A stretch of DNA of 7,725 bases, from positions 1 through 7,725 of the forward strand of contig JAQGKJ010000363.1 in assembly GCA_028290165.1 (NCBI GenBank). The letters are read 5' to 3'. The DNA is from Bradyrhizobium sp. (GTDB taxonomy: Bacteria > Pseudomonadota > Alphaproteobacteria > Rhizobiales > Xanthobacteraceae). The translations under genes were made by a program, and so were the position numbers. Of this stretch, positions 1 to 4,886 are shown piece after piece (the first letter of the stretch is position 1; every line of letters starts with the position of its first letter). The notes below the pieces were generated by a model that was not told the DNA's origin, searched no databases, and saw only the letters and a program-made list of their open reading frames with translations.

Positions 1-232
1 GCGGCGGCGCCGACCACATGAAGGTGCCGGTGGTCGGATGAAAGCCGTGCACCGTGCGGGTGCGGCCGCAATGCATGAACTCCTTGTAGTCATGCAGGTT
101 GAAGCAATTGAAATCGGCGCACTGGCCACCCTCGACCTGCTCGATGCGCAGGATCTGTCCTTGCAATAGCTCGATCGCCTTGCCGGTGCCGGGTTCCAGG
201 ACCAATTCGGAAATGATGCGCCGAGACGTCAT
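1..232 (-). CDS. DUF1989 / urea carboxylase-associated family protein (partial, C-terminus outside window)
   Basis: The first 77 codons of a minus-strand gene are visible; the rest lies beyond base 1. The N-terminal part resembles the DUF1989 family: a short strand-rich start, then GQILRIEQVEGGQCADFNCF (residues 25-44), NLHDYKEFMHCGRTRTVHGF (45-64) and an FMWSAPP stretch (71-77). Cysteines 38, 43 and 55 lie in the part of the domain where the family is most conserved. Members are commonly encoded near urea carboxylase, and paired members act as carboxyguanidine deiminase in guanidine breakdown; others remain uncharacterised. The ATG overlaps the stop codon of the upstream 55-residue gene (ATGA), so the two are probably translated together. 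The family call is from motif memory and half the domain is missing, so the specific activity is unknown. A cytoplasmic enzyme role in nitrogen metabolism would fit the amidohydrolase and importer across the divergent promoter. Confidence 0.72.
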   Translation of the reverse strand, partial: MTSRRIISELVLEPGTGKAIELLQGQILRIEQVEGGQCADFNCFNLHDYKEFMHCGRTRTVHGFHPTTGTFMWSAPP

Positions 233-396
233 CGCGCCGTTTCCGCCGTGGCATTAGCCTGCCGCGCGGCGGCGTATTCGCGCAGCGCAAGCCGCACCAG
301 GGAGATGCGATCCGGCGCGACGCCCTGCGCAATGGTGCGATCCATCAGTTCCAGCTGCTGCTGGTTCAGTCGAAGTTTGACGACCGTCTCGGCCAT
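229..396 (-). CDS. small ribbon-helix-helix-like protein (55 aa)
   Basis: This 55-residue product starts MAETVVKLRLNQQQLELMDR and ends with an Ala-rich tail. Its pattern is a short beta-strand (VVKLRLN, residues 5-11), a first helix (QQQLELMDRTIAQG, 12-25) and a second helix (DRISLVRLALREYAAAR, 29-45). That is the layout of the CopG/MetJ ribbon-helix-helix fold, where an N-terminal strand pair contacts DNA and the two helices dimerise. A purine-rich ribosome site (AAGGGAA on the minus strand, 403-409) sits 6 nt before the ATG and supports this start over an upstream in-frame ATG at 537. Its stop codon overlaps the start of the DUF1989 gene by 4 nt, so the two probably form one operon. It may be a small DNA-binding regulator of that operon or a structural partner of the DUF1989 enzyme. 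No toxin partner is seen, so an antitoxin role is not supported. Confidence 0.68.
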   Translation of the reverse strand: MAETVVKLRLNQQQLELMDRTIAQGVAPDRISLVRLALREYAAARQANATAETAR

Positions 397-432
397 GAAG
401 CGTTCCCTTGAGGGGCAGCAGGATCCCGCGAA

Positions 433-448
433 ATCCTGTATACAAGAT
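433..448. promoter_or_regulatory. putative GntR-family operator, left copy
   Basis: The site reads ATCCTGTATACAAGAT and is an inverted repeat with one mismatched pair (436/445). The symmetry extends to 431-450, giving 9 of 10 matching pairs. The core TGTATACA fits the GT...AC half-site style of GntR-family operators. It lies 37 bp upstream of the small RHH gene start and contains a TATACA that could serve as the -10 on the minus strand. Assignment to the adjacent GntR regulator is an inference from proximity and motif shape. Confidence 0.55.
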
Positions 449-629
449 TTGTTGCCGTGATCGCGGTTTTGGCACCTTGAGCGCAATAGCCAGCGCGCCC
501 CGTGACGCCGGGGAAGCAGCACAGCCGTTGCGCGCAATCGCGATTATTCCCCTTTTTGAGGCCTATTCGAAGCGTAAAGTTTGGGCGATGTGCTGCCCTT
601 AATTGAAGCGCATCGACCAAAATTGCCGC

Positions 630-645
630 ATCCTGTGTACGACAT
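630..645. promoter_or_regulatory. putative GntR-family operator, right copy
   Basis: The site reads ATCCTGTGTACGACAT and matches the left copy at 13 of 16 positions in the same orientation, though it is itself less symmetric. It also contains TGT-acg-ACA (636-644). It lies 65 bp before the chosen GntR start and would allow autoregulation together with the transporter operon downstream. Centre-to-centre distance to the left copy is about 197 bp, so joint binding with DNA looping is conceivable but unproven. Confidence 0.45.
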
Positions 646-710
646 CCCGGATTATCGTATGCGAAATGCCTGTCCATTTTTGCAGGTCGGGCATCGCAAC
701 GAGATTTCGG

Positions 711-1463
711 ATGAGCAAAAAGTCGACCCGTGTCGATTTCGCCTGCAACGCACTGCGCCAGGCGATTATCGAGCAGGCGCTGCCGCCGGGCACAAAACTG
801 CCGGAGGATGAGCTTGGCGCGCGCTTCGGGATGAGCCGCACGCTGGTGCGTGCCGCGCTCGCCCATTTACAGTCCGAGGGCCTGGTCGATGCACCGGCGC
901 GGCGCACCGCGACCACGGCAAAGCCGACGCTGGAGGAAGCCAGAGAGGTATTTGACGTTCGCCGCACGCTCGAGCGCGAAGTGGTGCGGCTGGTGATCGC
1001 GCGCTGGCGGCCGGAATTCGGCGCTGAGCTCGAAGGCCATCTCCGTGAGGAGGAGGCTGCGCGCAAGGCCGGCGAGGCGCGGGTTTCGATCCGGCTCGCC
1101 GGCGAATTCCATATCAAGCTCGGCGAGATGTCCGGTAACGGCCTGCTGCGGCGCTATCTCGGCGAAGTGGTGTCGCGCTGCTCGCTGATCCTGGCGCTGT
1201 ACGGCCGGCCGCATTCGGCCGATTGCGCCGTCAACGAACATCGCGAAATCGTCGCCGCCTTGCGGGGACGAAATGCCGATGCCGCCATTGCAGTGATGGA
1301 TCATCATCTCGGCTCCGTGGAACACCGCGCGCTGCTGGATCAGGGCCGCGACGCGCAATTCGATCTCGGCGCGGTGCTGTCGCGCTACGCCCAGGTCGTG
1401 GAAACCAGCAACCCGTCGAAGGTAGCACCGCTTCCCAAACGCAAAGCGCGGGCGGCGAAATGA
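711..1463 (+). CDS. GntR-family transcriptional regulator with FCD domain
   Basis: A 250-residue regulator. The N-terminal winged helix-turn-helix spans roughly residues 8-70, with the typical GntR core PPGTKLPEDELGARFGMSRT (25-44) followed by LVRAALAHLQSEGLV. The C-terminal helical FCD domain covers about 75-225, and its usual metal or carboxylate-ligand residues appear as Asp82, His134 (EFHIKL), His177 (NEHREI) and His199 (MDHHLG). A basic tail (KRKARAAK) ends the protein. The frame is open back to a TTG at 603 and an ATG at 666, but 711 is preferred: GAGA lies 6 nt upstream, similarity to GntR proteins starts just after it, and the upstream operator would otherwise lie inside the gene. Such proteins usually repress nearby catabolic genes until a small acid or nitrogenous ligand binds. 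Here it heads the transporter operon, with a 58-nt gap to the next gene, and likely acts on the two operator copies upstream. Confidence 0.93.
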   Translation: MSKKSTRVDFACNALRQAIIEQALPPGTKLPEDELGARFGMSRTLVRAALAHLQSEGLVDAPARRTATTAKPTLEEAREVFDVRRTLEREVVRLVIARWRPEFGAELEGHLREEEAARKAGEARVSIRLAGEFHIKLGEMSGNGLLRRYLGEVVSRCSLILALYGRPHSADCAVNEHREIVAALRGRNADAAIAVMDHHLGSVEHRALLDQGRDAQFDLGAVLSRYAQVVETSNPSKVAPLPKRKARAAK

Positions 1464-1510
1464 CCGCAGGAACATCATTCACGCCGCGCCATAACGGCTT
1501 CGGCCATCAA

Positions 1511-1514
1511 GGAG
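1511..1514 (+). promoter_or_regulatory. ribosome binding site of the BMP binding protein
   Basis: GGAG ends 7 nt before the ATG at 1522. This spacing selects the ATG over an in-frame TTG at 1516, which would lie almost on top of the site. Confidence 0.75.
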
Positions 1515-1521
1515 ATTGTCC

Positions 1522-2622
1522 ATGACCAAGCTTTCGCTTTCCCGCCGAACCTTCCTTGGCGGCGTCGCCGCAAGTCCGTTCGTTGTTTCCGGCATCAGTG
1601 GGCCGGCGCTCGCCGCCGACATCACCGTCGGCATCATCTATGTCGGTTCTCGCCAGGATTACGGCTGGAACCAGGCTCACGCGGTCGGCGCAAAGGCGCT
1701 GAGGGAAATTCCCGGCGTCAAGGTTGTCGAAGAGGAGAACGTGCCGGAAACCGTCGCGGTGGCGAAGACGATGGAGTCGATGATCAACATCGACGGCGCG
1801 ACGCTGCTGTTTCCGACCTCGTTCGGCTATTTCAATCCGTTCATGATCGACGCGGCGAAGAAATATCCCAAGGTCGAATTCCGCCATCCGACGTCGCTGT
1901 GGCAGGCCGACAAGCATCCGAGCAATGCCGGCGGTTATTTCTGTTATCTGGATCAGGGGCACTACGTGAACGGCATCGCCGCCGGTCTGTCGACCAAGTC
2001 GAACAAGATCGGCTACATCGCCGCCAAGCCGATCCCGCTGGTGTTGCGCAACGTCAACTCCTTCATGCTGGGCGCGCGCAAGGTCAATCCCAACGTCACG
2101 GTTCAATTGATCGTCACCGGCGACTGGGCCATGCCGGTGCGTGAGGCCGAAGCCGCCAACGCGCTGGTTGACGCTGGCTGCGACATCGTCGCCTGCCACA
2201 TCGACAGCCCCAAGGTGGTGATCGAGACCGCCGAAAAGCGCGGCGTCAAAAGCTGCGGCCACAACGCCAATCAGGCCGACCTCGCGCCGAAGGGATTCAT
2301 CACCGGCGCCGAACTGAAGTGGGGAACGATCTACAAGAGCTTCGCCGGCATGATCGCCAAGGGCGAGAAGCTGCCCAACATGGTGATCGGCGGTTACGAC
2401 AAGGACATGGTGGTGAGTTCGCCGTTCGGCGCTGGCGCCAGCGAGGCTGGCAAGAATGCGGCCATGGCCGCGATCGCCGATCTCAAGGCCGGCAAACCGA
2501 TCTTTACCGGCACAATCAAGAGCAACACCGGAAAAGTGATCTCCAGCAAGGATACACCCCTCTACGATCCCTCACTCGAAGCCACCGATTATCTGGTCGA
2601 AGGAATCGTCGGCACTGTTTGA
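1522..2622 (+). CDS. Tat-exported BMP/PnrA-family ABC transporter substrate-binding protein
   Basis: A 366-residue periplasmic binding protein of the BMP (basic membrane lipoprotein / PnrA-like) family. The leader has a twin-arginine motif, SRRTFLGG (residues 7-14), a hydrophobic stretch and an ALA-A cleavage site near residue 31. It should therefore be exported already folded and is not a lipoprotein, as there is no lipobox Cys. The mature protein opens with ADITVGIIYVGSRQDYGWNQ, the BMP-style first strand and ligand-loop region. Later motifs include LFPTSFGYF, the SLWQADKHPSNAGGYFCYLD region, CHIDSPKVVIETAEKRGVKS and a conserved TGAELKWG segment. BMP proteins studied so far mostly bind nucleosides or purines, and usually sit with their own ATPase and two permeases. 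Here the only permeases downstream are of the Liv type. It probably supplies ligand to that importer or acts as a second ligand receptor. The ligand is not predictable from sequence alone. Confidence 0.92.
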   Translation: MTKLSLSRRTFLGGVAASPFVVSGISGPALAADITVGIIYVGSRQDYGWNQAHAVGAKALREIPGVKVVEEENVPETVAVAKTMESMINIDGATLLFPTSFGYFNPFMIDAAKKYPKVEFRHPTSLWQADKHPSNAGGYFCYLDQGHYVNGIAAGLSTKSNKIGYIAAKPIPLVLRNVNSFMLGARKVNPNVTVQLIVTGDWAMPVREAEAANALVDAGCDIVACHIDSPKVVIETAEKRGVKSCGHNANQADLAPKGFITGAELKWGTIYKSFAGMIAKGEKLPNMVIGGYDKDMVVSSPFGAGASEAGKNAAMAAIADLKAGKPIFTGTIKSNTGKVISSKDTPLYDPSLEATDYLVEGIVGTV

Positions 2623-2685
2623 TTCAAAAGGCAGATTCGGCAGCAACACGCTGTCGGCGTTGCGACTGACTGCAGGAAGGCGGCG

Positions 2686-2709
2686 GTGGTGCATGTCGCA
2701 TGGCACCGC
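2686..2709 (+). other. intergenic hairpin between the two binding-protein genes
   Basis: The arms GGTGCATG (2688-2695) and CATGGCACC (2699-2707) pair around a TCG loop with one bulged G at 2702. A G-C pair and a T-G wobble extend the stem outward. No T-run follows, so it is not a standard intrinsic terminator. It may slow 3'-end decay of the upstream message. A weaker hairpin (2643-2663) lies just upstream. The remaining 137-bp gap shows no gene. Confidence 0.4.
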
Positions 2710-2743
2710 GCCTGCTTGAATTTTCATCAATTCATCCGTGTAA

Positions 2744-2750
2744 AGGGAGG
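2744..2750 (+). promoter_or_regulatory. strong ribosome binding site of the LivJ-type binding protein
   Basis: AGGGAGG ends 9 nt before the ATG at 2760 and fixes that start. The upstream in-frame ATG at 2700 has no such site and lies inside the intergenic hairpin. Confidence 0.78.
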
Positions 2751-2759
2751 AACCCAGTC

Positions 2760-3947
2760 ATGGCTTTCGCATTGCAAAAATTGTCCCGAAAACTCCTGCT
2801 GGCGAGCGGAGCGGTGTTACTTGCATTTACCGCTGCGCTGCCGGCAAGAGCGGAAGACACCGTCAAGCTCGGCCTTGTGGCGACGATGTCCGGCCAGTCG
2901 GCGAAGTCAGGCGAAGCCATTGTGCGTGGGCTGTCGCTGGCGATCGACGAGATCAACGCCAAGGGTGGCCTGCTCGGCAAGCAGGTCGAACTCCTGGTGC
3001 GCGACGACGAAAGCAACCCCGCCAAGGGCGTGATTGCCGCGCGTGAGCTCGTGCAGCGGGAAAAGGTGGCGGCGTTCTTCGGCGGGCTGGATACCCCGGT
3101 CTCGATGGCGATCGTTCCGTTTGCCAACCAGTCCAAAGTGCCGTTCATCGGCGTCTGGGCTGCGGGCACGGCGATCACCCGAAACGGCGCGCCCGAGAAT
3201 TACGTGTTCCGCGTTTCCGCCGTCGATGCGCTGGTCGACGTCGCGCTGGTCGATTATGCCGCGAAAAAATACGGCGCCAAGAAACCGGGGATGATGCTGA
3301 TCAATAATCCCTGGGGTGAATCCAATGAGAAGGGTTTGAAGGCGGCGCTCGAAGCCAAGAGCCTACCGTTTGCCGGCGTCGAGAAATTCGAAACCGGCGA
3401 CGTCGACGTGGTGCCGCAGCTGACGCGGCTGAAGGACGCCGGCGCCGATGCGCTGTTCATGGTCGCCAATGTCGCCCCGTCGGCGCAGGTGGTGAAGTCG
3501 CTCGACCGCATGGGCTGGAACGTGCCGATCATTTCGCATTGGGGCCCCTCCGGTGGACGCTTCACCGAGCTTGCCGGTCCAAGCGCCGAGAAGGTTCATT
3601 TCATCCAGACCTTCAGCTTCTCCGGCAACACCAGTCCGAAAGCGGCTTCCGTGCTTGAGGCGCTGAAGAAGAAATATCCCGAAATCAAGTCGGCGGCGGA
3701 CGTCACGCCGGCCGTCGGCATCGCCAATGCCTACGACGCGATGCATCTGACGGCGCTGGCGATTAGCAAGGCCGGATCGACCGATGGACCGGCCGTTCGC
3801 GAGGCCTTCTACGACATCGGCAAGTATGACGGCTTGATCAAGGCCTACGACAAGCCGTTCTCAAAGGAGAACCAGGACGCCTTGTCGCCCTCGGATTACA
3901 TCTTCACCTATTTCAAGGGTGACGAAATCCTCCCGCTGACCAATTGA
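2760..3947 (+). CDS. LivJ-type (Peripla_BP_6) ABC transporter substrate-binding protein
   Basis: A 395-residue binding protein of the branched-chain amino acid / amide type. A Sec signal peptide is clear: positive start (KLSRK, residues 7-11), hydrophobic core (LLLASGAVLLAFTAALP) and ARA cleavage at 29-31. The mature protein starts EDTVKLGLVATMSGQSAKSG, the usual first strand and ligand loop of this class. Next come LAIDEINAKGGLLGKQVELL, the DDESNPAKG region, FFGGLDTPVSMAIVPFANQ, INNPWGESNEKGLKAALEAK and a C-terminal SPSDYIFTYFKGDEILPL. Length is normal for the family (about 370-400). The strong ribosome site and following hairpin suggest it is made in excess over the membrane parts, as is common for binding proteins. 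In the periplasm it should deliver ligand to the LivH/LivM importer encoded next. Family members bind amino acids, amides, urea, aromatic acids and others, so the substrate stays open. Confidence 0.93.
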   Translation: MAFALQKLSRKLLLASGAVLLAFTAALPARAEDTVKLGLVATMSGQSAKSGEAIVRGLSLAIDEINAKGGLLGKQVELLVRDDESNPAKGVIAARELVQREKVAAFFGGLDTPVSMAIVPFANQSKVPFIGVWAAGTAITRNGAPENYVFRVSAVDALVDVALVDYAAKKYGAKKPGMMLINNPWGESNEKGLKAALEAKSLPFAGVEKFETGDVDVVPQLTRLKDAGADALFMVANVAPSAQVVKSLDRMGWNVPIISHWGPSGGRFTELAGPSAEKVHFIQTFSFSGNTSPKAASVLEALKKKYPEIKSAADVTPAVGIANAYDAMHLTALAISKAGSTDGPAVREAFYDIGKYDGLIKAYDKPFSKENQDALSPSDYIFTYFKGDEILPLTN

Positions 3948-3962
3948 TCGGGGTATATTTCG

Positions 3963-3992
3963 GGAAGGGCGCGGTATCTTCCGCGCCCTTCC
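3963..3992 (+). other. perfect 12-bp intergenic hairpin before livH
   Basis: GGAAGGGCGCGG (3963-3974) and CCGCGCCCTTCC (3981-3992) form a perfect 12-bp stem around a 6-nt TATCTT loop, 15 nt after the stop codon of the binding-protein gene. No T-run follows (next bases GGTCGCC). It is therefore more likely a partial terminator or a 3'-end protector that lets the binding protein be made in excess over the permease, as in the malE-malF gap, than a full stop. It lies 23 nt before the livH start. Confidence 0.75.
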
Positions 3993-4015
3993 GGTCGCCG
4001 TAATTCGGGTTCGCC

Positions 4016-4885
4016 ATGCTCGCTTCCGCCATCATCTCGGGCATCGGCCTCGGCAGCATGTACGGGCTGATAGCACTCGGCTTCCATATCACCTACGTCG
4101 TTTCCGCCACCGTGAATTTCGCGCAAGGCTCGGCGATGATGCTGGGCGCGGTGCTCGGCTACGTCTTTGGCATCCGACTAGGCTGGCCGATGCCGCTTGC
4201 CGCTGCCGCGGCGCTGTCGGTCTGCGCACTATTCGGTCTCGTTGTCGAGCGCATCCTGGTGCGTCCGTTCGTGGCGCGGGGCTCGAATGCCTGGCTGATG
4301 GCGACGGTGGCCGCCGGCATCGTTCTCGACAACGTCGTGCTGTTCACCTTCGGCAAGGAGCCGCGCGGGTTTCCGTCCGCGCTGGCGAGCCAGCCGATCA
4401 AGCTGTTCGGCGCCGGGGTCTACCCGCTGCAGCTTGTGATTCCAGTGGTCGGCATCAGCATTGCGCTGGTGATGCATCTGGTACTGCGCAACACCCGCCG
4501 CGGCAAGACGCTGCTGGCGGTGGTGCAAAATCCCGATGCGGCGCGGCTGATGGGGATCAACGTGCATCGCACCGTCGCGGTGTCGTTCATGATCTCGACC
4601 GCACTGGCCGGGCTCGCCGGACTATTGATCGCGCCGCTGTTCAGCGTCAGTTCGGAAATGGGCTCGTTGTTCGGCATCAAGGCTTTCGCCGTTGCGATCC
4701 TTGGCGGCATGGGCTCGGCCTGGGGCGTCGTCGTCGCCGGCCTGATCTACGGCCTGATCGAGGCGCTGGTGACGTCGTTCCTCGGCTCGGTCTACACCCA
4801 GATCGTCGTGTTTTCCGTCGTGATCATCGCGCTGGCCTTGATGCCCAACGGTTTGTTCGGCCGCGCCGCGACCAACAAGGTCTGA
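4016..4885 (+). CDS. livH: LivH-type ABC transporter permease
   Basis: A 289-residue inner-membrane permease with about eight hydrophobic segments. The family start is clear: IISGIGLGSMYGLIALGFHI (residues 6-25), then NFAQGSAMMLGAVLGYVF (34-51), matching the LivH NFAxG motif. The cytoplasmic loop LRNTRRGKTLLAVVQNPDAA leading to RLMGINVHRTVAVSFMISTA is the part that contacts the ATPases. Later segments include GLAGLLIAPLF, the conserved FAVAILGGMGSAWGVVVAGL and an ALMPNGLFG end. The length is typical for LivH (about 290-300). Only a weak ribosome site precedes the ATG. The next gene starts one base after the TGA, so the two membrane parts are translationally linked. It should pair with the permease domain of the fusion protein to form the pore. 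The symbol marks homology, not proven leucine transport. Confidence 0.93.
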   Translation: MLASAIISGIGLGSMYGLIALGFHITYVVSATVNFAQGSAMMLGAVLGYVFGIRLGWPMPLAAAAALSVCALFGLVVERILVRPFVARGSNAWLMATVAAGIVLDNVVLFTFGKEPRGFPSALASQPIKLFGAGVYPLQLVIPVVGISIALVMHLVLRNTRRGKTLLAVVQNPDAARLMGINVHRTVAVSFMISTALAGLAGLLIAPLFSVSSEMGSLFGIKAFAVAILGGMGSAWGVVVAGLIYGLIEALVTSFLGSVYTQIVVFSVVIIALALMPNGLFGRAATNKV

Positions 4886-4886
4886 C

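Larger units (their letters stand above)
397..710. promoter_or_regulatory. divergent intergenic control region
   Basis: This 314-bp gap separates the leftward RHH/DUF1989 pair from the rightward GntR-transporter operon. It holds two related 16-bp operator-like sites (433-448 and 630-645), a 10-bp palindrome TTGCGCGCAA at 528-537 overlapping ATCGCGAT at 537-544, and a 5-bp stem (498-502 with 509-513). I found no well-spaced -35/-10 pair for either direction. The minus-strand TATACA inside the left operator is a possible -10, which would make that site a direct block on transcription. Frames that stay open across this gap lack family resemblance and are treated as chance. Confidence 0.6.

Noticed and set aside
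528..544. Overlapping palindromes TTGCGCGCAA and ATCGCGAT as a third operator
   Set aside because: They differ from the paired 16-bp sites, and short GC-rich palindromes are common in such DNA; kept only as a note in the control region.
603..710. N-terminal extension of the GntR regulator from a TTG at 603 or ATG at 666
   Set aside because: No ribosome site, no resemblance to GntR proteins, and it would place the right operator copy inside the gene; the ATG at 711 fits better.
366..866. Minus-strand open frame crossing the divergent control region
   Set aside because: It overlaps the GntR gene and the small RHH gene in wrong frames and has no domain or plausible start signal.
1507..2262. 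Minus-strand open frame (251 codons) opposite the BMP binding protein
   Set aside because: His/Arg/Asp-rich composition with no domain; the sense strand encodes an obvious exported binding protein.
2700..2759. Upstream start for the LivJ-type binding protein
   Set aside because: It would put 20 extra residues ahead of a normal Sec signal peptide and ignore the strong AGGGAGG site serving the ATG at 2760.
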